A stretch of DNA of 64,000 nucleotides from JBCBKP01 sp038521625. GTDB taxonomy: Bacteria; Planctomycetota; Phycisphaerae; Phycisphaerales; UBA1924. Under the pieces are notes generated by a model. The model saw only the letters and a list, made by a program, of their open reading frames with translations, did no database searches and had not been told where the DNA came from. Location of the stretch: the NCBI GenBank assembly GCA_038521625.1, contig JBCBKP010000006.1, positions 1 to 64,000 of the forward strand. Reading direction: 5' to 3'. Position numbers and translations under genes: made by a program. This document shows, piece after piece, positions 52,231 to 61,163 of this stretch. How positions within the stretch are numbered: the first letter of the stretch is position 1; every line of letters starts with the position of its first letter.

Positions 52231-53079
52231 ATGACCCGCACCGCTCTCACCCTCGCGTTCTCGATCGCGTCCACTGCGATCGCCCAGACGCAGCCGCCGG
52301 CCGGCGCCGTGGTCGATACGGGCCGTTTCGGCCCGCGCACCGAGATCAACGCCGTGAACACGCCAGGCGACGCCGATTCGACCTTCAAGATCACGCGTCC
52401 GGGCAGCTACTACCTCGCCGCCGACGTCATCGTCGAGGCCGGCTTCACAGGCATCGAGATCGCCGCCTCCGATGTGTCGATCGACCTGAACGGCTTCGCG
52501 ATCCGGGGCTTCTTCGGCTCGGGCGAGAACGGCATCGCGCCCGACGCCAACAGCCGGACAGACACATTCAACGGCCTGCGCGTCGTCAACGGGCACATCC
52601 GTCAGATGCAGCGGGGCTTCCGCGGCAGGATCAACGCCGTGCCGAGCGGGCTCGTCTTCATCGAGAACGTCATCCTCGACAACATCACCATCGACGCCGA
52701 CGTCGAGGGCATCCTCTTCGAGAGCGGCGTCGTCCGTGACTGCACCGTCTACTCGCGCGACGACGGCATCAACATGGTCGGCGGCCAGGTCGTCAACACG
52801 CACGTCCTGATCGCCGGCGGCGGAAACGAGATCGGGATCGGGCTCAACGAGGCCGCCGCGATCAACTGCACGGTCGAGGCCGAGGACCGGGGCTCGACGA
52901 CCGGCATCGCCGCCGTCAACGGCTCGGTGACCGGGTGCACCGTGATCGGGGTCTCGATCGGGTTCGCCGGGACCAGTTCGCTCTTCAATGGGTGCTTCGC
53001 CAGCGCGCCGCAGCGCGGCAGTTTCACGCTGGACTGCCTCGTCTGGGACAGCAACTTCTCCGGCCCGAACCCGCCGTGA
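52231..53079 (+). CDS. exported beta-helix-like protein, tandem family copy 3
   Basis: 282 residues, ATG start. Signal peptide about 1-18 (TALTLAFSIASTAIAQ). The family signature is DTGRFGPRTEINAVNTPGD, then SYYLAADVIVEAGFTGIEIAASDVSIDLNGFAIRGFFGSG. It is closest in pattern to copy 2 (VNGHIRQMQRGFRGRI beside VEGILFESGVVRDCTVYSRDDGINMVGGQVV). All three copies end with a Cys or Asp/Asn-Phe segment (SFFDCNFP, WDSNFSG). Probable role on the cell surface; substrate unknown. Confidence 0.75.
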   Translation: MTRTALTLAFSIASTAIAQTQPPAGAVVDTGRFGPRTEINAVNTPGDADSTFKITRPGSYYLAADVIVEAGFTGIEIAASDVSIDLNGFAIRGFFGSGENGIAPDANSRTDTFNGLRVVNGHIRQMQRGFRGRINAVPSGLVFIENVILDNITIDADVEGILFESGVVRDCTVYSRDDGINMVGGQVVNTHVLIAGGGNEIGIGLNEAAAINCTVEAEDRGSTTGIAAVNGSVTGCTVIGVSIGFAGTSSLFNGCFASAPQRGSFTLDCLVWDSNFSGPNPP

Positions 53080-53104
53080 TCGGGCCCGCCGGGTAGGCTC
53101 GGGC

Positions 53105-54331
53105 ATGCTCTCCGACGCCCAACGCGCGAGCCTGCTCGAGCTCACCGGCCTGCCGACCGCCGCCGGTCGCGAGGACGCCGTCCACGCCTTCCTCGACCGG
53201 TGGCTCGCCGAGCGTCCCGACCTCACGAGCCGCGCCGACGCCCACGGCAACCGCGAGATCTCGTTCTCGCAGGGCACCGGCCGCCCGCTCTCGGTCGATC
53301 CGCCGATCTACTTCACGGCCCACCTCGACCACCCCGCGTTCGTCGTCGACCGCGTCGTCGCACCGACAGTCCTCGAGTGCGCGTTCCGGGGCGGCGTGAT
53401 GGACGACTATTTCGAGAACGCCGCCGTCGAGCTCTGCCGGGGCGATGCCCGCATCCCGGGAGTCGTCACCGGTCGCGGCGATACCGAGGCGCCCGACAAG
53501 AGCTGGATCGTCGAGCTTGATGAGGAAGGCGATCCGGAGCCCGGCGACATCGTCCGCTGGCGCTTCGAGCCCGCGGAGATCGTCGAGCAGGACCTCCCGA
53601 TCGGGGAGCGGGGCGAGATGCTCTGGACCAACGCCTGCGACGATCTCGCCGCCGCGTGGTGCGCGCTCGAGGCGATGGACCGGCTCCGCGAGCGCCGTTC
53701 AAGGGGCGAGCCGGTCGGAGATGCCCGCCTGCTCTTCACCGTCGCGGAAGAGGTCGGGTTCATCGGCGCGATCGGCGCGAGCCGCGACGCCTTCATCGAG
53801 AAGGGCGCCAGGGTCATCGCGCTCGAGACCAGCCGCAGCTTCGCCGACAGCCCGATCGGCGGGGGCCCGATCGTCCGCGTGGGCGACCGGCTGTCGATCT
53901 TCACGCCCCAGCTCACCGCCGCCGTCGCCAAGGCCGCGGAGAATCTCGCCGGGGCGCCCGCGACGCCCAAGGCGACCGAGAAGCGTGAGTCCGGCCCGCG
54001 CTGGCGCTGGCAGCGCAAGCTCATGGCCGGCGGCGCGTGCGAGGCGAGCGTCTTCTGCGCGTACGGCTACGACGCGACCTGCGTCTGCCTCCCGCTCGGC
54101 AACTACCACAACATGGCCGACCTCGACGCCTTGCAGGCGAAGACCAACACGTCGCCGCCCAGGCCCGGACGCGAACACATCGCGGTCGCCGACGCCGAGG
54201 GTCTGATCGATCTGCTCGAGGCGTGCGCCGTCGACTTGCCGCCCGTCGCCCGCCCGGTCTCGAGGTTCGAGAAGCTCTTCGATGAGCGTCGCGCCGTGCT
54301 CGGACCGCGAACCGAGACCGGCGTCGGGTGA
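53105..54331 (+). CDS. M42-type aminopeptidase-like metallopeptidase
   Basis: 408 residues. Co-catalytic metal ligands are visible in the usual order: HxD in FTAHLDHPAF (H73, D75), Asp in NACDDLAAAW, the Glu-Glu pair in TVAEEVGFIGAIGA, a third acidic residue in ALETSRSF and His in NYHNMADL. This is the M42/M20 arrangement of bimetal aminopeptidases or glucanases. No signal peptide is present, so it is cytosolic. The ETS in place of the usual DT/D is slightly unusual. Start at the ATG 53105, 25 nt after the last beta-helix gene. Confidence 0.83.
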   Translation: MLSDAQRASLLELTGLPTAAGREDAVHAFLDRWLAERPDLTSRADAHGNREISFSQGTGRPLSVDPPIYFTAHLDHPAFVVDRVVAPTVLECAFRGGVMDDYFENAAVELCRGDARIPGVVTGRGDTEAPDKSWIVELDEEGDPEPGDIVRWRFEPAEIVEQDLPIGERGEMLWTNACDDLAAAWCALEAMDRLRERRSRGEPVGDARLLFTVAEEVGFIGAIGASRDAFIEKGARVIALETSRSFADSPIGGGPIVRVGDRLSIFTPQLTAAVAKAAENLAGAPATPKATEKRESGPRWRWQRKLMAGGACEASVFCAYGYDATCVCLPLGNYHNMADLDALQAKTNTSPPRPGREHIAVADAEGLIDLLEACAVDLPPVARPVSRFEKLFDERRAVLGPRTETGVG

Positions 54332-54383
54332 GCGCACGAACCGCGCCCGCGCACCATCGATCGGGGTTCTTATGAGGGTCGGA

Positions 54384-54674
54384 TCAGCCCAGCGCCTTCG
54401 CGATCGCGTCCGCCGCGCGGTCGATCTTCTCTTCGGTCAGGTAGGTGCCCTGCGCGATCTGTTCGCGCACGCGTTCGACGAGTTCGTCTCTCACCGAGCT
54501 CTCCGATTGGCGCTGGAAGCCGGGGCGCGAACGCGCGGCCCGGCTGAAATCGACGCGGTCCTCGCCCCGGCGGACCACCCGCGGCTCGCCGCCCTCTCGG
54601 GCACGCTCGAGCCGCGCGAGCACCCCGTCGGAGCGCCCGGGAAGACTCGAACTGATCGGCGAAAGATCGCTCAT
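54384..54674 (-). CDS. flgM: FlgM-type anti-sigma-28 factor
   Basis: 96 residues. The C-terminal half (about 55-95, VRDELVERVREQIAQGTYLTEEKIDRAADAIAKAL) is the FlgM helix pair that holds sigma-28 until the hook is complete. The N-terminus is disordered and Ser/Arg-rich, as in other FlgM proteins. The ATG at 54674 gives normal length. No flagellar structural gene is next to it, but the flagellin-glycosylation genes at 56.6 kb agree with a motile cell. Confidence 0.85.
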   Translation of the reverse strand: MSDLSPISSSLPGRSDGVLARLERAREGGEPRVVRRGEDRVDFSRAARSRPGFQRQSESSVRDELVERVREQIAQGTYLTEEKIDRAADAIAKALG

Positions 54675-54817
54675 GCGGCCGCTCCTGATCGTCCCGCGAG
54701 GCCTGCCCGCGAGCCCGTCGGGACGTCGTCCGGGCCCGGCAACGTACGCCCGCCCCGACGCGTCCCGGGTGAAACTATCGACGGCTCGACCGGGCCGGCT
54801 CCAAAATCGTCGAGATC

Positions 54818-54845
54818 TTGGCAAAGTTGTCTAAAGTCATATTAA
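54818..54845 (+). promoter_or_regulatory. candidate sigma-70-type promoter for the gene at 54860
   Basis: TTGGCA (54818-54823), a 16-nt spacer and TATTAA (54840-54845) lie in a visibly AT-rich patch. The start codon follows only 15 nt after the -10 box, so the leader would be very short. Confidence 0.4.
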
Positions 54846-54859
54846 TTAAGGTGTTAGCG

Positions 54860-55816
54860 ATGGCGAACAACCCCGATTGCCGCACCGATCACAAGTCCTT
54901 CTTGCGCCTGCGCCGGCGACCCACACGATGCTGGTGGGAACAGCGACCGCATCTCGGCAAGCTCTGCGCATTCGCCCTGCTCGCGCCGATCGGATGCGCG
55001 TCCGAGAACACCTCGACCAGCGGCCCGCGGGGCGGTGAATCGACCACCGAGCTCTCTCGCCAGGAGGAGGGGCGGGCCCTCTTCGGCGGCAGGGCCCCCG
55101 CGAACTCCGGCGATCCGGCGCTGCCACGGAACCTCCCCGGCTGGGTCCTCGCCCTCGCCCCGCTCGAGCCTGGGACCGATGCGCAGGCCCTGCGGTCCCA
55201 GGCCCGCGCGATCCGGGGGCTGACTGACATCCGGGTCGAGCGATGGCGCGGGCAGGACCTGCTCGTCGGCGGCTCCTTCCGCGAGCGCGGCGACGAGGAA
55301 CTCCTCGAGCTGCGCGCCGCGGCCCGAGCGTTGCAGGTCAACAACACGCGCCCGTTCGCCGGCGCCTTCCCGCTGCCGATCTCCGTCGAGCCGGTGCAGG
55401 GCTCGCTCGCCCCGCTCGACCTGCGCAACGCGGTCGCGGGCGACCCCTCGATCGCCTACACGCTCCAGGTCGCCACCTTCGGCGTACGCGCCGACCAGCC
55501 CGTCACCGACGACTCCCTGCGACGCAGCTACCGCCGGGCCGCCGAGTACGCCCAGGAGCTCCGGGCCGGCGGAGAGGAGGCGTACTTCCTCCACGGCAAC
55601 TCGGGCAGCGTCGTCGTGATCGGGACATTCGCCGAATCCGACGTCGATCGCAGCACGAGCTTCCTGCCCCGGCACAGCCCCGAGGTGACCGAGCTGCTCG
55701 AGCGATTCGGGTCGCAGCTCATCAACGGACGCCAGGAGACCCGGACGGTCCGCCTCCGCGACGGGCGGCTCGAGCAACGCCCCGTTTCCAGTGTGATCAT
55801 CGAGGCGCCGCGGTAG
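54860..55816 (+). CDS. probable membrane-anchored or lipoprotein of unknown function
   Basis: 318 residues. A basic N-terminus of about 34 residues precedes a hydrophobic segment (LCAFALLAPIGCAS); the Cys might be a lipidation site, but the lipobox is poor and the long N-terminus is unusual. Residues 80-190 and 190-318 look like two alpha/beta modules of the SPOR-like type (SIAYTLQVATFGVRAD, YAQELRAGGEEAYFLHGNSGSVVVIGTFAE), with the pattern LQVATF resembling peptidoglycan-binding SPOR repeats. The N-terminal stretch may belong to a different start. Convergent with the next gene, 3 nt apart. Confidence 0.65.
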   Translation: MANNPDCRTDHKSFLRLRRRPTRCWWEQRPHLGKLCAFALLAPIGCASENTSTSGPRGGESTTELSRQEEGRALFGGRAPANSGDPALPRNLPGWVLALAPLEPGTDAQALRSQARAIRGLTDIRVERWRGQDLLVGGSFRERGDEELLELRAAARALQVNNTRPFAGAFPLPISVEPVQGSLAPLDLRNAVAGDPSIAYTLQVATFGVRADQPVTDDSLRRSYRRAAEYAQELRAGGEEAYFLHGNSGSVVVIGTFAESDVDRSTSFLPRHSPEVTELLERFGSQLINGRQETRTVRLRDGRLEQRPVSSVIIEAPR

Positions 55817-55819
55817 CCG

Positions 55820-56470
55820 TCATCGCCCCATGAACGGGGCCCATTTCAGCTCGACCTCGTTGGCGAGCCACTGGCCCTCGTCGTTCCGGCGCCAGTCGAT
55901 CTCCCACACGCTGCCCACGTTCGACGCCAGCGGCACGTCCACCACGATCGAGACCTGCGATCGCGCCGTCACCGGCCCATCGACGACCGCCTGGATCTCC
56001 TTCACGTCGTACCGCTCGGGCTCGTAGTTGCCCCGCAGACGCGCCTCCGCGGTCGAGATGAGCTCCTCCCTCCCGGTGACGCCCGCGAACCCCCCGGCGT
56101 CGAGCCGCACGCGATCGGTCACGAGCCGGCGCAGCGCCGCGCCGTCGACCTCGGCGACGGCGGAGATCAGCGTGTCGGTCCGCTCGATCAGCACCTCCCG
56201 ATCGGTGCGCACCAGGCCCGCGGTCAGCCAGACCAGGCCGCCCAGCACCAGCCCACCGATGGCGACGAGCGCCCCGGGCTTCGGCTTGCCCTGCGAGCGC
56301 AGCGCGAAACCGACCACCAGACCGAGGGCCGCGAGCGTCGCCGTGCCGAGCAGCGGTGACTCGAACAGCACGCGCTCCCACAACGGGGGTGATGGCAGCG
56401 GGGCGACATCCGCCACCAATCGGTCCAGCTGCGCAAGAACGGGCGTGAGCGTCGGGAGGGCATCGATCAT
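55820..56470 (-). CDS. membrane protein of unknown function with NTF2-like C-terminal domain
   Basis: 216 residues. Two hydrophobic segments (about 39-57 and 66-86) follow a short N-terminal part. The C-terminal half (about 90-215) has an alpha then beta pattern (VLIERTDTLISAVAEVDGAALRRLVTDRVRLDAGGFAGVTGREELI) like small NTF2/SnoaL-type or DUF4440 domains, and would face outside the cell. The ATG at 56470 gives this layout. It is divergent from the Maf fusion gene (146-nt gap). Confidence 0.7.
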   Translation of the reverse strand: MIDALPTLTPVLAQLDRLVADVAPLPSPPLWERVLFESPLLGTATLAALGLVVGFALRSQGKPKPGALVAIGGLVLGGLVWLTAGLVRTDREVLIERTDTLISAVAEVDGAALRRLVTDRVRLDAGGFAGVTGREELISTAEARLRGNYEPERYDVKEIQAVVDGPVTARSQVSIVVDVPLASNVGSVWEIDWRRNDEGQWLANEVELKWAPFMGR

Positions 56471-56616
56471 GCCCGATTGTTCCGCGGAGCCCGGCCCGAG
56501 GCCGGCCGACGGGCTCCGGAGAGCGGACCTCGTTCTGGAGGACCCTCGGCCCCATCGCCGATCTGGACCGTTCTCGGCAGGACGTCGACGGGGTGGGCCA
56601 CAGGGAGGCTGGCCGG

Positions 56617-59600
56617 ATGGATCGATTCGAACTCGCCGCGGGCCCGTCCCGCGAGGACGCCGAGCGGCTCGAGCGAAACCTCGCCGCATTGGCCCGTCTG
56701 AACCCGCACCTCGTCGCACGGCTCCGGGCGGCCACGCCCCGGACCGACGTCGAGTTCGTCGAGACGCCCGAGGGCGTCCCGGGCCTCGTGCTCGGCGCGG
56801 CACCCGGCGCGACGGGCCGGGCCGTCGGTCCTGGCTCCGGCTCCGGCTCTGGCTCTGGCTTCGCGCTCGATCTCGCCGGGCTCGCCGGTCCGAGCGAGCC
56901 GCCCGCCCGGGTCACGCTCGCCAGCCGGCGCCGCCCGCTCACCGAGGGCGAGCGTCTCGCGTCCAAGGTCGATGTCCGCGAGTCCGCCGCCGTCGCCGCG
57001 ATGGGATTCGGGGCCGGCTACCACCTCCGCGCGCTCGCGGAGCGGGTCCTGCGCACCGGGCTGATCATCTGCTTCGAACCAGACGTCTCGCTGCTCCGGG
57101 CCATCTTCGAGCGCGTCGACCACAGCCTCTGGATCCAGAAGTCGAACCTCGTCATCCTCACCGATCCCAACGACGAGACCGCGATCTCGCGGGCGATCGC
57201 TGGCTCCGAGGCGGTCGTTTCGCTGGGGGTCAAGATCCTCGCGCACCCGCCGAGCGAGGCACGAATCGCCGAGTCCGAGCCCGAGTTCACCAAGCGGCTC
57301 GTCAACGTCCTCGCCGCGGTCCGGACGAGCATCGCGACCACGCTGGTCCACGCCGAGAGCACGCTGCGCAACTCGCTGATGAACGCGGGCGACTACGTGC
57401 TCCGACCCGGCATCGGCGACCTGCTCGGCGCGCTCGAGGGCCGGCCCGCGATCATCGTCTCGGCCGGGCCGAGCCTGGCGCGGACGATGGAGGCGCTCGC
57501 CCGCCCGGGCGTCCGCGAGCGGTTCTGCATCATCGCGGTGCAGACGGTGCTCCGCCCTCTGCTCGCCCGCGGCATCCGCCCGCACTTCGTCTGCGCCCTC
57601 GATCACCACGAGATCAGCCGCCGCTTCTACGAGGGGCTCACCGCCGAGGACGTCGAGGGGGTGACGCTGGTCGTCGAGCCGAAGGCCAGCGCCGCGATCC
57701 TCGAGGCCTTCCCGGGGCGGGTCCGCGTCATCGCCGAGCCGCTGCTCGAGAAGGCCGCCGGTCCGCTGGCGCCCGACCATGCCGCGATCAAGCCGGGCTC
57801 GACTGTGAGCCACCTCTGCCATTACTTCGCGCGGGCGCTCCGCGCCGACCCGGTGATCCACACCGGGCTCGATCTCGGCTTCACCGACGGCCAGTACTAC
57901 TCCGCCGGCGCCGCCATCCACGACGTCTGGGCCCCCGAGCTGAACGAGTTCCGCTCGCTCGAGATGTTCGAGTGGGAGCGCATCGCCCGCGGCAAGGCGA
58001 CGCTGCACAGCAAGACCGACCACCTCGACCGCCGCATCTACACCGACGACCAGATGAACAGCTACCTGGCGCGGTTCGAGTCCGACTTCGCCGAGGACGA
58101 GGCCGCGGGGCGCACGGTCATCGACGCCACCGAGGGCGGCGTCAAGAAGCGGCACACCTCGGTCCTCACGCTCGCCGACGCGCTCGAGCTCTACGACCCG
58201 GGCTCGCCGCTCGAGCTCCCGGAGACGCCGCCGGGCGTCGCCGACGCGGACGGGCGAGCCGCCGCGATGCGCGAGCAGCTCGATCGCGTCGCCGCCCAGG
58301 CGGTCGATGTCCGGACGATCTGCAACCGCACGGTCGAGAAGCTGCGACAGATGCTCGAGCACTTCGAGGATCGCGACCGCGTCGACAGCCTGATCACAGG
58401 CGTCCACGAGCTCCGGGACGAGGTCGAGACGCTCCAGCCGGCCTACGGGCTGATCCAGTTCGTCAACCAGACCGGCACGCTGAACCGATTCCGCCGCGAC
58501 CGCGCCATCGCGCTCGAGCCCGAGGGATCCGACGAGCTCGAGACGCAGCGCCAGCGCATCGAGCGCGACATCGAGAACGTCGAGTGGCTCGCCGACGCGG
58601 CCGGCACGGTCTCCTCGCTCGTCCGGCGCGCCGCGGGCGTGCTCGGAGGCTCGGGGCCGCGCGAGACGCGCGACCGGCTCGAGCGCGCCCCGACCCCCGG
58701 GCGCGACGACTCGACCGTCCCGGGCATCGCCGCGGTCGTGTTCGTCGATCCCGACATCGGCGGGCTCGGCCTCCGACGCGATCTCGGCGACGAGATCGCG
58801 CTCGGCCAGAACGCCCTGCGGCTCACCCTCCGCCGTCTCCGGCTCGCCCGCAGGCCCGGGCGGATCGTCCTCGCGACCGGCGACCCGGGCCGCGTCCGCG
58901 AGCTCGCCGGCGACGCGCTCGACGCCGACCCGCGCATCGAGATCGCCGAGATCGACCGCCAGACGCTGCGAGACCGGCTCCGCGCCGTCGGCAGCGCGCG
59001 CCAGTGGTCCCTCGACTCCTGGCGCGGCGCCCTGGGCAACCTCGCCGCCGCCGACGAGGGCTGCGACCTCCGGCTGCTCGAACAGCTCACGGGGCGCCTC
59101 GGGCTCGACGCCGCCCTGCTGGTCTCGCCGGACGCCGTCCTGCTCGACCCCGCGCTGATCGACGAGGTCGTCACCCGCTACGCCGAGGCGGTGGACGCCC
59201 ACCGCCTCGCGTTCGTCCCCGCGCCCGCGGGGCTCGGCGCCGTGCTCCTCCGCCGCACGACCATCGAGTCGCTCGCCGCGGGCGACCGCGCCGTCAACCC
59301 GTTCGCCTCGATCGGCGCGCTGCTCAGCTACATCCCGGTCAACCCGCAGGCCGACCCGCTCGGCAAGGGCTTCTGCGTGCAGATCCCCACCGCGGTCCGC
59401 GACATCGGGCGCCGCCTGCTCGCCGACACCCGCGCCGGCCGCGAGCTCGCCGCGCGTCTGATCGGCAGGCTCGGCGACCGGTACGACGACCTGGACGCCG
59501 CTCAGCTCGCCGCGCTGTGCGACCAGGCCCCGCCGGACCGGCTCGCAGGCCCCGTGCACCTCGTGATCGAGCCGTGCACCGGGCGACTCTCCTGCGGGCT

Positions 59601-60354
59601 CTGGTCCTCGCGACTGCGCGAGGCGCTCAACCCCGGGCACCTCGACCGCGGCCCGATCGACGCGGCGCTGGTCGGGTCGATCGCGCGCCAGGCGGTCGGC
59701 CTCCGCGCCGAGACGACGATCACCTTCCACGGCGCCGGCGACCCGCTGATGCACCCGCACGCCGCCGAGCTCGTCGACGCGGTCAAGCTCGAGGGCGTCG
59801 GCGCGGCCCACCTCCGCACCGACCTGCTCCGCCCGGGCATCCAGATCGAGGACCTCGTCGACGGCGGCGCCGACGTCGTCTCGGTCGATGCGCTCGCGAT
59901 CGACCCGCTCAGCTTCGTCACGATGCACGGCCACGACCGGTACGACGAGATCGAGTCCACGCTCGAGGCCCTGGCCGCCGCCGCCAACCGCACGGGCTTC
60001 GGGGGCCTGCCCTGCCCGTGGATCGTGCCGCGGATCACGCGCTCCGACGAATCGTTCGAGCAGATCGAGGGCTTCTTCGACGCGTGGATCATGGCCGCCG
60101 GGGCCGCGATGATCGACCCGCTGCCGGGGACCGTCGAGCACGCACGGATCGCGCCGCTGCCGACGAACCGGGTCGGGCGCCGCCGCACCGAGGAGACCAC
60201 GCTGTTCATCGACGCCAGCGGCGTCGCGCACCACGCGGGGGAAGAGCTGGGATCGCTCCGGACCGAGCCCCTCGCCGCGATCTGGCGCCGGGCCCTCCGC
60301 GGCGCGGGCCCCGAGATCGTCACGCGCGGTCGCCCGGTGGCGGGGGTCGCGTGA
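56617..60354 (+). CDS. Maf-type flagellin glycosyltransferase fused to degenerate SpsF-like and radical-SAM-like domains
   Basis: 1245 residues. Part 1 (about 100-620) is a motility accessory factor, the DUF115/MptE-like glycosyltransferase that moves nonulosonic acid onto flagellin (GFGAGYHLRALAE, RPAIIVSAGPSL at 276-287, GLDLGFTDGQYY). Part 2 (about 700-960) resembles SpsF-type nucleotidyltransferases without a clear nucleotide-binding start. Part 3 (about 978-1240) follows a radical SAM/SPASM plan, but the CxxxCxxC site is broken: EPCTGRLSCGLW keeps C993 and has W996 in the last Cys place. The GGEP motif is AGDP, and the SPASM Cys are lost (IDASGVAHHAGEELGSL). A Gly-Ser repeat lies at 73-82. 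GGGAGG precedes the ATG at 56617. The stop overlaps the next gene. Confidence 0.85.
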   Translation: MDRFELAAGPSREDAERLERNLAALARLNPHLVARLRAATPRTDVEFVETPEGVPGLVLGAAPGATGRAVGPGSGSGSGSGFALDLAGLAGPSEPPARVTLASRRRPLTEGERLASKVDVRESAAVAAMGFGAGYHLRALAERVLRTGLIICFEPDVSLLRAIFERVDHSLWIQKSNLVILTDPNDETAISRAIAGSEAVVSLGVKILAHPPSEARIAESEPEFTKRLVNVLAAVRTSIATTLVHAESTLRNSLMNAGDYVLRPGIGDLLGALEGRPAIIVSAGPSLARTMEALARPGVRERFCIIAVQTVLRPLLARGIRPHFVCALDHHEISRRFYEGLTAEDVEGVTLVVEPKASAAILEAFPGRVRVIAEPLLEKAAGPLAPDHAAIKPGSTVSHLCHYFARALRADPVIHTGLDLGFTDGQYYSAGAAIHDVWAPELNEFRSLEMFEWERIARGKATLHSKTDHLDRRIYTDDQMNSYLARFESDFAEDEAAGRTVIDATEGGVKKRHTSVLTLADALELYDPGSPLELPETPPGVADADGRAAAMREQLDRVAAQAVDVRTICNRTVEKLRQMLEHFEDRDRVDSLITGVHELRDEVETLQPAYGLIQFVNQTGTLNRFRRDRAIALEPEGSDELETQRQRIERDIENVEWLADAAGTVSSLVRRAAGVLGGSGPRETRDRLERAPTPGRDDSTVPGIAAVVFVDPDIGGLGLRRDLGDEIALGQNALRLTLRRLRLARRPGRIVLATGDPGRVRELAGDALDADPRIEIAEIDRQTLRDRLRAVGSARQWSLDSWRGALGNLAAADEGCDLRLLEQLTGRLGLDAALLVSPDAVLLDPALIDEVVTRYAEAVDAHRLAFVPAPAGLGAVLLRRTTIESLAAGDRAVNPFASIGALLSYIPVNPQADPLGKGFCVQIPTAVRDIGRRLLADTRAGRELAARLIGRLGDRYDDLDAAQLAALCDQAPPDRLAGPVHLVIEPCTGRLSCGLWSSRLREALNPGHLDRGPIDAALVGSIARQAVGLRAETTITFHGAGDPLMHPHAAELVDAVKLEGVGAAHLRTDLLRPGIQIEDLVDGGADVVSVDALAIDPLSFVTMHGHDRYDEIESTLEALAAAANRTGFGGLPCPWIVPRITRSDESFEQIEGFFDAWIMAAGAAMIDPLPGTVEHARIAPLPTNRVGRRRTEETTLFIDASGVAHHAGEELGSLRTEPLAAIWRRALRGAGPEIVTRGRPVAGVA

Positions 60355-61154
60355 TGCCGAGCGAACCGGGTCTCGTCGCCGCGATCGTCCTTGCGCGAGG
60401 CGGCAGCAAGGGCCTGCCGAGAAAGAACGTCCTCCCGATCGCCGGCAAGCCGTGCGTGCGATGGACGATCGATCAGGCCCTCGACGCCGGCACGACCGAC
60501 CTTGTCGTGGTCTCGAGCGACGACGCCGAGGTGCTCTCGATCGCCGCCGACGCCCGCGCCCGGACCCATCTGCGGGGCCCCGAGCTCGCATCTGACACGG
60601 CGACCGTCGACGCCGCGGCACGCTGCGCCGCGACGGACCTCGAGGCCGATACCCTGGTCATCCTCTACGGGAACGTGCCCGTCCGTCCCGCGGATCTGAT
60701 CGACCGGGCCGTCCGTGCGCTGGGCGCGACCGGGGCCGACTCGGTCCAGAGCTTCGCGCGGGTGGGCAAGCACCATCCCTGGTGGACCGCCAGGCTCGAC
60801 GAGGCGACCGGACTGGTCGGCCCGTGGGAGGGCGACCGGCTCAACCACGGCGTCCACCGGCGTCAGGACCTGCCTCCCGCCTACATCCCCGACGGCGGCG
60901 TCATCGCGCTGACCCGCGACGCGTTGTTCCGGCGAATCGAACGCGTCGAGCCCGGGCCCCACGCGTTCCTCGGTCTCGACAAGCGCGGGATCGCGACAGC
61001 GGAGGGCGACGTCATCGACATCGACAGCCGGATCGATCTGCTCGTCGCCGATGCCGTGCTCCGCGAGCGGCTGGACGCCCCCGGGGCGGGCCCGGAGATC
61101 GGCGTCCGGGCGCCCTCGATCGCGCCCGGCGCCCCCGGACGCTCGGTCGCGTAG
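60354..61154 (+). CDS. acylneuraminate/nonulosonate cytidylyltransferase (NeuA/PseF-like)
   Basis: 266 residues. It activates a nonulosonic acid with CTP to a CMP-sugar. The signature AIVLARGGSKGLPRKNVLPIAGKP at the N-terminus is complete. DLVVVSSDDAEVL, LRGPELASDTATV and ILYGNVPVRPADLIDRAV follow the family. An unusual feature is LYGNVPVRP where LQPTSPLR is normal, which may shift specificity. The C-terminal 25 residues are variable. Start at the ATG 60354 (TGATG overlap with the Maf gene); an adjacent GTG 60351 is in frame. It is the second gene of the glycosylation operon. Confidence 0.9.
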   Translation: MPSEPGLVAAIVLARGGSKGLPRKNVLPIAGKPCVRWTIDQALDAGTTDLVVVSSDDAEVLSIAADARARTHLRGPELASDTATVDAAARCAATDLEADTLVILYGNVPVRPADLIDRAVRALGATGADSVQSFARVGKHHPWWTARLDEATGLVGPWEGDRLNHGVHRRQDLPPAYIPDGGVIALTRDALFRRIERVEPGPHAFLGLDKRGIATAEGDVIDIDSRIDLLVADAVLRERLDAPGAGPEIGVRAPSIAPGAPGRSVA

Positions 61155-61163
61155 CGTGACCCG

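Noticed and set aside
56832..56862. GGCTCC/GGCTCT hexamer repeat considered as CRISPR-like or a mobile-element end
   Set aside because: It is a short in-frame Gly-Ser repeat inside the Maf gene, with no spacers.
56467..60621. Minus-strand frame of 1384 codons opposite the Maf fusion
   Set aside because: Composition is Arg/Gly/Ala/Val-rich with no domain motifs. It mirrors the GC-rich third positions of the real gene.
56028..61154. Continuous plus-strand frame of 1708 codons across the Maf and NeuA region
   Set aside because: Only its last part (from 60354) is a gene, the cytidylyltransferase. The first 1440 codons are Arg/Pro/Ala-rich and lie in another frame over the well-supported Maf fusion.
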